This document shows positions 41,913 through 50,005 of a stretch of 64,000 nucleotides of DNA, one piece after another (positions within the stretch are counted from its first letter, which is position 1; each line of letters begins with the position of its first letter). Source of the stretch: Polaromonas sp. YR568 (GTDB lineage Bacteria; Pseudomonadota; Gammaproteobacteria; Burkholderiales; Burkholderiaceae_C); contig NZ_FPBM01000001.1 of NCBI RefSeq assembly GCF_900116715.1, positions 808,784-872,783 of the forward strand. The letters run 5' to 3'. The notes beneath the pieces are model-generated. The model was not told the origin of the DNA and did not search any database. It saw only the letters and a list, made by a program, of their open reading frames with translations. Made by a program: the position numbers and the translations under genes.

Positions 41913-42575
41913 ATGCGTATTGAGCTTGATTTCATGGCCGTCCTCAGCCAGTGGCCGTTGCTGGCTGTTGGCGTCGCGTGGACGCTGGGCCTGACGGCGA
42001 TCTCGTCGGTGCTGGGCATGTTCATGGGCATGGCCTTTGCCTGGGCGCGGGCCAGTGGGCCGACGTGGTTGCGCTGGGTGGTGGGCACCTATGTGGAGCT
42101 GATCCGCAACACGCCTTTTATCGTGCAGCTGTTTTTTATCTTCTTTGGCCTGCCGGCAGCGGGCTTCAAGCTCTCACCTGAGACGGCTTCTGTGCTGGCG
42201 ATGGTGATCAATCTTTCGGCCTATGCGACCGAGATCATTCGCGCCGGGGTCGAGGCCACACCGCGCGGCCAGATTGAAGCGGCCGAAAGCCTGGCACTCA
42301 ACCGCGTGCAGATTTACACCCGCGTGGTGCTGCCACCGGCGCTCAAGAAAGTCTGGCCCGCCATGGTGAGCCAGATCATCATCGTGATGCTGGGCTCGGC
42401 CGTCTGCGGACAGATCTCGACGCAGGAACTGTCTTACGCCGCCAACCTGATCCAGGGCCGCAACTTCCGGGCGTTTGAAGCTTTCATCATTGCGACGCTG
42501 ATTTACCTGGTGCTGTCCATCGCCGTGAGAAAGCTTCTCAACTGGATGGGCCCGAAATTCCTTTTTGGTCGCTAA
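41913..42575 (+). CDS. Amino-acid ABC transporter permease (HisM/GlnP type), 220 aa
   Basis: Five predicted membrane helices and the coupling-loop motif EAAESLALNRVQIYTRVVLP, which contacts the ATPase. YVELIRNTPFIVQLFFIFFG is the standard N-terminal block. It pairs with the next permease as a heterodimer in the inner membrane. Spacing to the next gene is 21 bp. Confidence 0.92.
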   Translation: MRIELDFMAVLSQWPLLAVGVAWTLGLTAISSVLGMFMGMAFAWARASGPTWLRWVVGTYVELIRNTPFIVQLFFIFFGLPAAGFKLSPETASVLAMVINLSAYATEIIRAGVEATPRGQIEAAESLALNRVQIYTRVVLPPALKKVWPAMVSQIIIVMLGSAVCGQISTQELSYAANLIQGRNFRAFEAFIIATLIYLVLSIAVRKLLNWMGPKFLFGR

Positions 42576-42596
42576 CTGGAAAGGCTGGGCAACACG

Positions 42597-43277
42597 ATGA
42601 TCGAATTCTCCATTTGGGACATCTTCCGCAACCTGCTGCTGGCGGCACGCTGGACTGTCGTGCTTTCACTCGTCGCCTTTATAGGCGGCGGCATTGTCGG
42701 CATGCTGCTATTGGTGGGCAGGCTCTCCGCCACCCGCGCTGTGCCGGGCGCACAAAAGGCCGCGCTCATCACGCGCCGCGCGCTGGACGGCTATGTGCTG
42801 CTGTTCCAGGGCACGCCGCTGCTGATGCAACTCTTCCTCGCCTATTTCGGCCTGGCGCTCTTTGGCATCAATGTGCCGGCCTGGGTGGCGGCTGCGGTGG
42901 CGCTGACGCTTTACACCAGTGCCTACCTGGCCGAGATCTGGCGCGGCTGCGTGGATGCCATTCCCAAAGGCCAGTGGGAAGCCGCACAAAGTCTGGCGCT
43001 CAACTTCGGCGAGCAGCTCAAATACATCGTGCTGCCGCAGGCCGTGCGCATTGCCGTGCCGCCCACTGTGGGCTTTCTGGTGCAGGTCATCAAGGGCACG
43101 GCGCTGGCCTCGGTGATCGGTTTTATCGAGCTGACCAAGGCCGGCACCATGATTACCAATGCCACCTTCAAACCCTTTGTGGTGTACAGCTGCGTCGCGC
43201 TGATGTACTTCGCGCTGTGTTTCCCCGTCTCCCTGTATGCCCGCAAGCTTGAGAGGAAAGCCCGCAATGGACGCTAA
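42597..43277 (+). CDS. Amino-acid ABC transporter permease (HisQ/GlnP type), 226 aa
   Basis: The second permease has five helices, the block LDGYVLLFQGTPLLMQLFLA and the coupling motif EAAQSLALNFGEQLKYIVLP. Its 3' end overlaps the start of the ATPase gene by 11 bp, so translation is coupled. Together with the previous gene it forms the channel. Confidence 0.92.
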   Translation: MIEFSIWDIFRNLLLAARWTVVLSLVAFIGGGIVGMLLLVGRLSATRAVPGAQKAALITRRALDGYVLLFQGTPLLMQLFLAYFGLALFGINVPAWVAAAVALTLYTSAYLAEIWRGCVDAIPKGQWEAAQSLALNFGEQLKYIVLPQAVRIAVPPTVGFLVQVIKGTALASVIGFIELTKAGTMITNATFKPFVVYSCVALMYFALCFPVSLYARKLERKARNGR

Positions 43278-44049
43278 TGTCGCACCATCCCCCGCCGCTA
43301 CAACAACAGCGTCTGACCGCACACTGGTCGAGATCAACCAGCTGCGCAAGAGTTTTGGGGCCAATGAGGTTCTCAAAGGCATAGACCTCGAAGTCAAGGC
43401 CGGCGAAGTGATCGCCATCATTGGCAAAAGCGGCTCAGGCAAAAGCACGCTGCTGCGCTGCATCAACGGCCTGGAAGTGTTTCAAAGCGGCACGCTGCGT
43501 GTGGACGGCAAACACTTGCTGCACGACAACCCGCAGGTCATGCGTGAGCTGCGCCAGCGCGTGGGCATGATCTTTCAGAGTTTCAACCTGTTCCCGCATC
43601 TCACCGTCGGCAAAAACATCATGCTGGCGCCCACGCTGGTCAAAAAGACGGCCGGCGCGCCCGCTGCGGAACATGCGAAGGCCTTGCTGCAGCGCGTCGG
43701 CCTGGCTGAAAAATTCGAATCCTGGCCCGACCAGCTTTCCGGCGGGCAGCAGCAGCGTGTGGCGATTGCGCGTGCACTGGCCATGCAACCTTCGGTACTG
43801 CTGTGCGACGAGATCACTTCGGCGCTGGACCCTGAGCTCGTGGGCGAGGTGCTGCAGGTGGTGGAAAGCCTGGCCGCCGAAGGCATGACGCTGCTGATGG
43901 TGACGCACGAGATGAACTTCGCGCGCAAGGTCTGCGACCGGGTGGTCTTTATGCACCAGGGCCGCGTGCATGAGATCGGGCCGCCCGACGAGGTGTTCTC
44001 CAACCCGCAAACCGCCGAGCTCAAACAGTTCCTAGGCATGATCCAGTAA
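43267..44049 (+). CDS. Amino-acid ABC transporter ATP-binding protein, 260 aa
   Basis: Walker [10 protein letters not shown], signature LSGGQQQR, Walker [14 protein letters not shown] and switch [10 protein letters not shown] are present and correctly spaced. The ATG at 43267, after GAGAGGAAAGCCC, is preferred over 43237, which would lie deep in the permease gene. It energises the two permeases. The following DUF1989 gene is 12 bp downstream, so it is part of the same operon. Confidence 0.93.
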   Translation: MDANVAPSPAATTTASDRTLVEINQLRKSFGANEVLKGIDLEVKAGEVIAIIGKSGSGKSTLLRCINGLEVFQSGTLRVDGKHLLHDNPQVMRELRQRVGMIFQSFNLFPHLTVGKNIMLAPTLVKKTAGAPAAEHAKALLQRVGLAEKFESWPDQLSGGQQQRVAIARALAMQPSVLLCDEITSALDPELVGEVLQVVESLAAEGMTLLMVTHEMNFARKVCDRVVFMHQGRVHEIGPPDEVFSNPQTAELKQFLGMIQ

Positions 44050-44061
44050 GCCCCTTATCCC

Positions 44062-44742
44062 ATGACCGCATCCGCCCCCTCATCGGCTCCACCCCGAACA
44101 CTCCACATTCCCGCCGGCCACGGCAAGGCCGTGCGCCTTCAGGCCGGCCAGGCCGTGAAGGTGGTCAACACCCACGGCACCCAGGTGGTCGATTGCTGGG
44201 CTTTCAACGCCTACGACCTGAACGAATTCATGTGCATGGAAAACACCCGCGTGTGGAACCAGCGCCTGAACCCCATCGTGGGGGATTCTTTCGTCACCAA
44301 CCAGCGGCACCCCATCCTCACCGTGGTCGAAGACACTTCGCCCGGCGTGCATGACACCTTTATGGCCGCCTGCGACCGCCGCCGTTATGAGCTGCTGGGC
44401 GTGAAGGGCTACCACCGCAATTGCTGCGACAACATGTTTGAAGGCATGTTCGCGCTGGGCCTGACGCCACCGCGCGCCATCCTCGCCTCGTTCAACATCT
44501 TCATGAACATCCAGGTGCAGCCCGACGGCATCACACTCAAGACGCTGCCCACGGTGACCAAGGCCGGCGATTCGATCACACTGCGCGCCGAGATGGATTG
44601 TTTTGTGGCGTTTTCCGCCTGCCCGCAAGACATCGTGAAGATCCAGGGCGCGGGCGACAACACACCCAAACCGGCCGACCTGGAAATCCTGCACAGCGCG
44701 CCCGGCCTGCCGGTGAACGGGCCCTGGGTTCCGCAGCCCTGA
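44062..44742 (+). CDS. DUF1989 family enzyme (urea-carboxylase-associated type), 226 aa
   Basis: The hallmark HGTQVVDCWAFNAYDLNEFM, then TSPGVHDTFMAACDRRRYEL and GYHRNCCDNMFEGMFALG identify DUF1989. Members include the two subunits of carboxyguanidine deiminase and proteins linked to urea carboxylase; conserved Cys and His residues are visible (HRNCCDN, ACD). Here a single copy closes a GntR-ABC operon, so it probably acts on the imported amine or amide, or on a guanidino compound. Note that a Gdx exporter gene lies at 1.3 kb, but far away. Activity not established. Confidence 0.85.
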   Translation: MTASAPSSAPPRTLHIPAGHGKAVRLQAGQAVKVVNTHGTQVVDCWAFNAYDLNEFMCMENTRVWNQRLNPIVGDSFVTNQRHPILTVVEDTSPGVHDTFMAACDRRRYELLGVKGYHRNCCDNMFEGMFALGLTPPRAILASFNIFMNIQVQPDGITLKTLPTVTKAGDSITLRAEMDCFVAFSACPQDIVKIQGAGDNTPKPADLEILHSAPGLPVNGPWVPQP

Positions 44743-44767
44743 GCCGGCGCGTGGCCGGGCCGGCTCA
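44740..44767 (+). terminator. Hairpin at the end of the ABC-DUF1989 operon
   Basis: A perfect 9-bp inverted repeat TGAGCCGGC (44740-44748) and GCCGGCTCA (44759-44767) starts with the DUF1989 stop codon itself. It has no clear T-run. It may be a Rho-independent terminator of low efficiency or a 3'-end stabilising hairpin. Confidence 0.45.
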
Positions 44768-44794
44768 GGCGGGACGGGTTCTTACAATCGGGGC

Positions 44795-45073
44795 ATGACA
44801 CCTCAACACCAGCTGGACGCCATCAGCACCGCCTTGCAACAGTTGCGCAGTGACACCCTGGGCGCGGCCGCGTTCTCGCAACTGGCGGCGCAGCAGCACA
44901 TCCTGGCGGCCGCCCTGCCCGGGCGCTTTAATGACGTGCTGTCGCAGTTGCTCAACGGGCTGGAGTCCAGTGCGCTGTTCTCCGAAGAAAGCTGCTCCTT
45001 CAGCCAGAAGGATTTGCTGGACAGCCTGCAGCTGTGGGTCGACAAGGCCGGGCTGCAGCTGCAAAAGAACTGA
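44795..45073 (+). CDS. Hypothetical helical protein, 92 aa
   Basis: A small cytoplasmic, mainly helical protein (HQLDAISTALQQLRSDTLG; LPGRFNDVLSQLLNGLESS; FSQKDLLDSLQLWVDKAG) with a single conserved-looking Cys. The layout of two helix pairs could be a small adapter. I do not recognise the family, though it has the look of a conserved Comamonadaceae protein. It lies 52 bp upstream of the copper cluster, same strand, but nothing ties it to copper. Confidence 0.68.
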   Translation: MTPQHQLDAISTALQQLRSDTLGAAAFSQLAAQQHILAAALPGRFNDVLSQLLNGLESSALFSEESCSFSQKDLLDSLQLWVDKAGLQLQKN

Positions 45074-45125
45074 ACAGCGTCCATTCGACAGGAACTTTTC
45101 CGGCCCACGCCGCTCAGTCATCACC

Positions 45126-45545
45126 ATGCGCCACCTGCTCCTCGCCCTTTTGATTGCCCTGCTGCCTTTGCGCGGCTGGGTGGGCGACGCGATGGCCACG
45201 CAGATGGCGGCCGGACAGATACAGCATTCGCAATCCCAAGAACAGGGCCAGCACCACGGCGCCTTGGCGGCAGACCATTCTGGCCATGAAGAAACGGCGG
45301 AGGCGCCACAAGCGCCACAGGCAGCCGAGCCGGACTGCGCAGGCCACAGCTCGGGCGAAAGCACCCACATGGCCGACGGCCACTGCGAGTCCTGCGCTGC
45401 TTGCCAGGCTTGCAACACGGTGGCGCTGTCGCTGATGGAGACTAGCCCGAACCCCGTTTTCAAATCCACGGCCCAGCCCCGCCTGGCTGCCGACTCATTT
45501 GCCAGTGCCGACGCTGCACTGCGCCAAAAACCACCTATTTCCTGA
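45126..45545 (+). CDS. Exported Cys/His-rich protein at the head of the copper cluster (CopL-like), 139 aa
   Basis: A signal peptide (HLLLALLIALLPLRGWVGDA) precedes a His/Gln-rich linker (QHSQSQEQGQHHG, HSGHEETAEAPQ) and a Cys/His knot (CAGHSSG... HCESCAACQACNTVALSLM). The C-x2-C-x2-C-x2-C run with flanking His suits copper binding. CopL-type proteins head copper-resistance operons in several Proteobacteria and are needed for copper-responsive expression. The match to CopL is by architecture only. The ATG at 45126 is chosen; the frame is open upstream but lies in the previous gene. Confidence 0.68.
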   Translation: MRHLLLALLIALLPLRGWVGDAMATQMAAGQIQHSQSQEQGQHHGALAADHSGHEETAEAPQAPQAAEPDCAGHSSGESTHMADGHCESCAACQACNTVALSLMETSPNPVFKSTAQPRLAADSFASADAALRQKPPIS

Positions 45546-45657
45546 TCTCCAGGCCCGTAGTGGGTCTGTACTTGCCCTCCAGCGCAGCCCTTTGCGGCTA
45601 AACGCGCTGGCCCTGCGATGCCCGCCATCGCACCCGCATGTATTTCAGGAGATTTTT

Positions 45658-45987
45658 GTGAACACTCACGCCTCTATTTTTAACCCGCACGCATGGCTGC
45701 TGGCCGTGCTGCTGCCCGCGGGGGCTGCCCATGCGCAGACTCCCACAACCTATCCCCGGCTCGACCCCCGGCCCACCGAGCTGGCGGCCGACCCCGCCGC
45801 GCCGGCGCCGCCGGCCTTGTACACGTCGGCCTTTGCCGGCCTCCCCAGCGGCGTGGAGCCGGCCCTTGATGACTGGAAAAAAGCCAATGCCGCCGTGGGC
45901 CAGTTCCCGCGAGGCCATGCCGACCTGCTGAAGTGGGAGCAGGCCCAAAGCGCCCAGCCCGCGGCGCCCGCCGCCCAAAAACCATGA
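45658..45987 (+). CDS. Small exported protein of the copper cluster, 109 aa
   Basis: It starts with GTG at 45658, seven bases after AGGAGAT. A signal peptide (SIFNPHAWLLAVLLPAGAA, cleavage after AHAQ) is followed by a Pro/Ala-rich mature part of about 80 residues with DDWKKANAAVGQFPRGHADL and a disordered tail. I do not recognise the family. Its stop overlaps the ATG of the TolC-like gene (ATGA at 45984), so it is co-translated and probably works with it. Confidence 0.7.
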   Translation: MNTHASIFNPHAWLLAVLLPAGAAHAQTPTTYPRLDPRPTELAADPAAPAPPALYTSAFAGLPSGVEPALDDWKKANAAVGQFPRGHADLLKWEQAQSAQPAAPAAQKP

Positions 45988-47159
45988 GGCCGGGCATGAA
46001 TACCTTCTTCATTCGCGGCCGCACCAGGCTGCGGCAGCCCGGCGCGCTGGCCTTGCTGTTTCTGACACTCACGGCACGCGCGGCCGTGCCTTTCGACGGC
46101 GGCGTGAGTGGCCTGGAAGCGCTGGCCCAGGGCCAGGCGTCCGGCCCTGTGGCCATCGCGCGGCCGGGCATGGATTCTGGCGCGGCCATCGCACCCTTGC
46201 TGGCGGCCGGCCCGCTCAGCGCCGACACGGCGGTGCGCATTGCCCTGCTCAACAACCCCGGTCTGCAGGTTTCGCTGGCCGCGCAAGGTGTCAATATCTC
46301 GGATGCCGCGCTGCCCGGCAGCCCGGACAGGCGCAAGGCCGGCCAGGACATCCTTTTGCTGTCGGCACAGACGCGCAAAGCCTGGACACGCGCCGTGGCG
46401 GCCGCACAGATAGCCCGCCTGGCGGCCGAGGCCAAAGACAGCGCCGGAGCCGCAGGCGAACTAGCCCGCCGCATGGCGCGCGCCGGCAACTGGAGCAAGC
46501 TGCAGCAGGCGCGTGAACAACTGCTGCTGACCGATGCCGCGGCACAGCTCGCGCGCGCCCGGCAGGCGGCGTTCAGCGAGCGTGAAAAACTCATCGTGGT
46601 GCTGGGCCTGTGGGGCGCACAAACCGGCTTTGAGCTGCCGGACCGCCTGCCCGACCTGCCGGAACAGCCCCTGGAATTGCCAGGCGTGGAAAGCCGCGTG
46701 CTGCAGCAGCGCCTGGACCTGCAACTGGCGGCTGCGCAGTGGGCACAGCAACGCAGGGCCAGGCGCGAACCCGGCGCCGAGGCGCTGTGGGATGCAATGG
46801 GCAATGCAGCCCGCGTGCGCGAACTGGCGGTGAAAGCCCGCAGCGAGGCACGTGAGGCCTACCAGGCTTATCGCACGGCTTGGGACCTGGCGCAGCACTA
46901 TGAAAAGCAGGTACTGCCTCTGTCGTCCTTCATCAAGGACGAGACCCTGCTGCGCTACAACGGCATGCTTGCCAGCGTCTTCGAGTTGCTGGCCGAGGCG
47001 CGCGCACAAACCCAGGCCGCGGGCGAAGCAGTCCAGGCCAGCCGCGACTTCTGGCTCGCCGACGCCGACTTGCGCGCCGTGCTGGCCGGTGCGCCTTACG
47101 ACGCGGGTTCCGGCGTGCCGGCTGAGCGTCCATCCACCAACGCAGCGGCCGCGCACTGA
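45984..47159 (+). CDS. TolC-family-derived periplasmic protein of the copper cluster, barrel strands apparently missing, 391 aa
   Basis: After a signal peptide (ALALLFLTLTARAAV) come TolC-type helices: AVRIALLNNPGLQVSLAAQG, LARRMARAGNWSKLQQAREQ, LWGAQTGFELPDRLPDLPEQ, AYQAYRTAWDLAQHYEKQVL and ETLLRYNGMLASVFELLAEA. In copper-cluster TolC relatives as I know them, each repeat has about 60 residues with the NPxF and PLFD beta-hairpin segments between helices. Here both stretches are missing and replaced by short linkers (ALPGSPDRRKAGQDI; RREPGAEALWDAM). The protein would then be a soluble helical bundle. Start 45984 overlaps the previous stop; 45996 is an alternative. Confidence 0.75.
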   Translation: MRPGMNTFFIRGRTRLRQPGALALLFLTLTARAAVPFDGGVSGLEALAQGQASGPVAIARPGMDSGAAIAPLLAAGPLSADTAVRIALLNNPGLQVSLAAQGVNISDAALPGSPDRRKAGQDILLLSAQTRKAWTRAVAAAQIARLAAEAKDSAGAAGELARRMARAGNWSKLQQAREQLLLTDAAAQLARARQAAFSEREKLIVVLGLWGAQTGFELPDRLPDLPEQPLELPGVESRVLQQRLDLQLAAAQWAQQRRARREPGAEALWDAMGNAARVRELAVKARSEAREAYQAYRTAWDLAQHYEKQVLPLSSFIKDETLLRYNGMLASVFELLAEARAQTQAAGEAVQASRDFWLADADLRAVLAGAPYDAGSGVPAERPSTNAAAAH

Positions 47160-47195
47160 AGCCGGGCGCCACCCACCGAATCCCAAGGACTTTTT

Positions 47196-48587
47196 ATGAA
47201 CCGACGACATTTTTTCAACCGCGCGGCGACGGCAGGCATGAGCGCCGTGGCCGCCGCCTCCGTCAGCAAGGCGGCCATGGCCGCGCTGCCCGAGCCGGCC
47301 GCCATGGCGCATGCCAACACCGCCGCACCCCTTATGCCGCCCAATGGCCGGCCTTACAACCCGGTCGTCACCCTCAACAGCTGGACCCTGCCCTGGCGCA
47401 TGAACAAGGGCGTGAAGGAATTCCACCTGGTGGCCGAACCCGTGGTGCGCGAAATGGCGCCCGGCTTCAAGGCCAATATGTGGGGCTACAACGGCCAGAG
47501 CCCCGGCCCGACGATTGAGGTGGTGGAAGGCGACCAGGTGCGTATCTTCGTCACCAACAAGCTGCCCGAACACACCACCATCCACTGGCACGGCCAGCGC
47601 CTGCCCAATGGCATGGACGGTGTGGCCGGCTTGAACCAGCCGGCCATTCCGGCGGGCAAGACTTTTGTCTACGAGTTCACGGCGCGCCGCCCCGGCACTT
47701 TTATGTACCACCCGCACGCCGACGAGATGACGCAGATGGCCATGGGCATGATGGGTTTCTGGGTAACGCACCCCAAAGAAAAGCATCCGCTGATTGAAGA
47801 AGTGGACCGCGACTTTGTCTTTCTGCTCAATGCCTACGACATCGAACCCGGCAGCATGACGCCAAAAATCATGACCATGCTGGACTTCAACTTGTGGAGC
47901 TGGAACAGCCGCATCTTCCCGGGCATAGACCCGCTGGTGGTGCGCAAAAATGACAAGGTGCGCATTCGCGTGGGCAACCTCACCATGACCAACCACCCCA
48001 TTCACCTGCATGGCCATGAATTCACCGTGACCGGCACCGATGGCGGGCCTACGCCCCGAGCGTCGCGCTGGCCGGAGGTGACGGCCGACGTCGCCGTGGG
48101 CCAGATGCGGCAGCTGGAGTTTCTGGCCGACGAGGAAGGCGACTGGGCCTTCCATTGCCACAAGAGCCACCACACCATGAACGCCATGGGCCACAACGTG
48201 CCCACCATGATCGGTGTGGACCACCGCGGCCTGGTCCGGCAGATCCAGAAATCCGCGCCCGACTACATGGTGATGGGTGAGCGTGGCATGGCCGACATGG
48301 GTGAGATGCAAATGCCCCTGCCCGACAACACCACACCCATGATGACGGGGACGGGCCCGTACGGCGGCGTCGAGATGGGCGGCATGTTCAGCATGCTCAA
48401 GGTGCGCAAGGACCAGAAGCCCGGCGACTACAGCAACCCGGGCTGGTACCGGCAGCCGCCCGGCACACAGGCCTTTGAATGGACAGGCGGTTTGCCTGAG
48501 CCAGAGCGCGCCAGGGCGGGCAGCGCCACAGCGGCGCCGGCTGCCGAAGTCCAGATACGCAAGCCTTCAGGCCATGGCAGCCACTGA
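47196..48587 (+). CDS. Two-domain multicopper oxidase, Tat-exported, 463 aa
   Basis: A Tat-like N-terminus (NRRHFFNRAATAGMSAVAAA) precedes two cupredoxin domains. Copper motifs: HWHG (130-133), HPH (172-174), NHPIHLHGHEF (266-276) and HCHKSHHTMNAM (320-331), which gives the type-1 ligands His267, Cys321, His326 and Met331 and all trinuclear-site His residues. The gap from domain-1 to domain-2 motifs is only about 95 residues, so there is no middle domain as in CueO or PcoA. The C-terminus is Met-rich. Likely a periplasmic Cu(I) oxidase. It is 36 bp after the TolC-like gene. Confidence 0.9.
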   Translation: MNRRHFFNRAATAGMSAVAAASVSKAAMAALPEPAAMAHANTAAPLMPPNGRPYNPVVTLNSWTLPWRMNKGVKEFHLVAEPVVREMAPGFKANMWGYNGQSPGPTIEVVEGDQVRIFVTNKLPEHTTIHWHGQRLPNGMDGVAGLNQPAIPAGKTFVYEFTARRPGTFMYHPHADEMTQMAMGMMGFWVTHPKEKHPLIEEVDRDFVFLLNAYDIEPGSMTPKIMTMLDFNLWSWNSRIFPGIDPLVVRKNDKVRIRVGNLTMTNHPIHLHGHEFTVTGTDGGPTPRASRWPEVTADVAVGQMRQLEFLADEEGDWAFHCHKSHHTMNAMGHNVPTMIGVDHRGLVRQIQKSAPDYMVMGERGMADMGEMQMPLPDNTTPMMTGTGPYGGVEMGGMFSMLKVRKDQKPGDYSNPGWYRQPPGTQAFEWTGGLPEPERARAGSATAAPAAEVQIRKPSGHGSH

Positions 48588-48643
48588 ACCGATTCATCCA
48601 ACCGACTCATCCGCTCTATATTCATCACTGATCAAGGAACACC

Positions 48644-49147
48644 ATGAAATTTCAATCCGCGCTCAAACTGATAACCGCATGTGCTTTATCCATCCTGGCT
48701 ACGGCCGCTTTTTCTCATGGCGATGAAGCCCATCCGGCAAAACCGCCCGCCGCGGCCAAAAAAGAACAAAAGCCCTGGGGCATCGCCGGTGACGACAAAT
48801 CGGTCACGCGCACTGTGACGCTGACCATGACAGACAACATGCGCTTTTCGCCTGACAAGCTGTCCTTCAAGCAGGGTGAGACCGTGCGCTTTGTAATCCG
48901 CAACCAGGGCAAGCTTTTGCACGAGCTGGTGATAGGCACCAAACCTGAGCTCGACGCGCACGCCGCGATGATGGTGAAGTTTCCGGGCATGGAGCATGAC
49001 GAGCCCTATATGGCTCATGTGCCGGCCGGCAAGTCGGGCGGCTTGGTCTGGACTTTCAACCGCGCCGGCGATTTCGACTTTGCTTGCCTGATTGCCGGCC
49101 ACTATCAGGCGGGCATGGTGGGCAAGATCACCGTGACGCCCCGCTGA
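48644..49147 (+). CDS. Cupredoxin-domain copper protein (CopI-like), 167 aa
   Basis: A signal peptide (LKLITACALSILATAAFSHG) leads into a His-containing linker and a cupredoxin fold with type-1 copper ligands His93 (KLLHELVIG), Cys148, His153 and Met158 (FACLIAGHYQAGM). It would be a periplasmic copper protein that carries electrons or sequesters copper. CopI-type proteins of copper-tolerant bacteria look like this. It has a good ribosome site (AAGGA) and follows the oxidase by 56 bp. Confidence 0.9.
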   Translation: MKFQSALKLITACALSILATAAFSHGDEAHPAKPPAAAKKEQKPWGIAGDDKSVTRTVTLTMTDNMRFSPDKLSFKQGETVRFVIRNQGKLLHELVIGTKPELDAHAAMMVKFPGMEHDEPYMAHVPAGKSGGLVWTFNRAGDFDFACLIAGHYQAGMVGKITVTPR

Positions 49148-49174
49148 TTTCATAAAGAACAAGGAGTACACAAG

Positions 49175-49654
49175 ATGCAAAGACGGCAACTTATTCAGGC
49201 GATGGCCGCCCTGACCGGCGCCACGGCCATCACCCCGACGCTCTTGGCCCAGGCCAAAACCCCGGTCGAAGTCTGGAAAGACCCCGACTGCGGCTGCTGC
49301 AAGGACTGGGTCGCGCACCTGGAGGCCAACGGCTTTGAGGTGCGCGTGCACGACAGCGGCAACACCGCCGCCCGCACCCGCCTGGGCATTCCGCAAAAGC
49401 TCGGCTCTTGCCACACCGCAGAAGTCGGCGCAAAAGGAAAGCGCTATGCGCTGGAAGGCCATGTACCGGCCCGCGAGATCCGCCGCCTGCTGAAAGAGCG
49501 CCCGCCAGCCATAGGTCTGGCCGTGCCCGGCATGCCGGTCGGCTCGCCGGGCATGGACGCGCCCATTTACGGCGGGCGCAAGGACCCGTATGACGTGCTG
49601 CTTGTCAGCCCCGACGGCAGCAGCCGTGTGTACCAAAGCTATCACCGCGGCTGA
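49175..49654 (+). CDS. DUF411 metal-binding protein, exported, 159 aa
   Basis: The N-terminus (MQRRQLIQAMAALTGATAI) resembles a Tat or Sec signal with a cleavage site near LLAQ. The conserved DUF411 core follows: VEVWKDPDCGCCKDWVAHLE (Cys39, Cys41, Cys42), LGSCHTAEV and AIGLAVPGMPVGSPGMDAP. The Cys cluster and Met-rich loop suggest binding of Cu(I). Members are common in copper and silver resistance loci. The role is likely periplasmic copper buffering or delivery. It is 27 bp after the cupredoxin gene. Confidence 0.92.
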   Translation: MQRRQLIQAMAALTGATAITPTLLAQAKTPVEVWKDPDCGCCKDWVAHLEANGFEVRVHDSGNTAARTRLGIPQKLGSCHTAEVGAKGKRYALEGHVPAREIRRLLKERPPAIGLAVPGMPVGSPGMDAPIYGGRKDPYDVLLVSPDGSSRVYQSYHRG

Positions 49655-49665
49655 AAGGATTCACC

Positions 49666-49965
49666 ATGAAACGTGTTCATCAAATCCTCGCCGCACTGCT
49701 GGCCACGCTGGCGGCATCTCTTGCCCTGGCGCAAGCCACGCTGCCGCCGACAGAAGGCGAAGTCCGCAAGGTCGACAGGGAGGCCGGCAAGGTCACGCTC
49801 AAGCATGGAGAAATCAAGAACCTGGACATGCCGGGCATGACCATGGTGTTTCAGGTGAAGGACACTGCGCTGCTGGAGAAGGTCAAAGCCGGCGACCAGG
49901 TGAGCTTCACTGCGGACAAGGTCAACGGCGCCTATACGGTGATGTCCATCGAACCCCGTCAGTAG
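49666..49965 (+). CDS. CusF-like periplasmic copper-binding protein, 99 aa
   Basis: A signal peptide (ILAALLATLAASLALAQ) and an OB-fold CusF domain with KVTLKHGEIKNLDMPGMTMV. CusF binds Cu(I) with His36, Met47, Met49 and stacks Trp44 on it. Here the equivalents are His47, Met58 and Met60 at identical spacing, but the Trp position holds Met55. The site would therefore be His-Met3-like without the cation-pi cap. CusF normally serves the CusCBA pump; no RND genes are present here. It lies 11 bp after the DUF411 gene and closes the cluster. Confidence 0.9.
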   Translation: MKRVHQILAALLATLAASLALAQATLPPTEGEVRKVDREAGKVTLKHGEIKNLDMPGMTMVFQVKDTALLEKVKAGDQVSFTADKVNGAYTVMSIEPRQ

Positions 49966-50005
49966 CCAGACTCGCCAAAAGGGTCTCAGAACGATCTGGT
50001 TCATT

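Noticed and set aside
46461..48311. A 616-codon minus-strand open frame opposite the copper oxidase and TolC-like genes
   Set aside because: It is the antisense shadow of two well-supported genes in high-GC DNA. The translation is His/Gly/Arg-rich with no family motif, while the plus strand shows complete copper sites.
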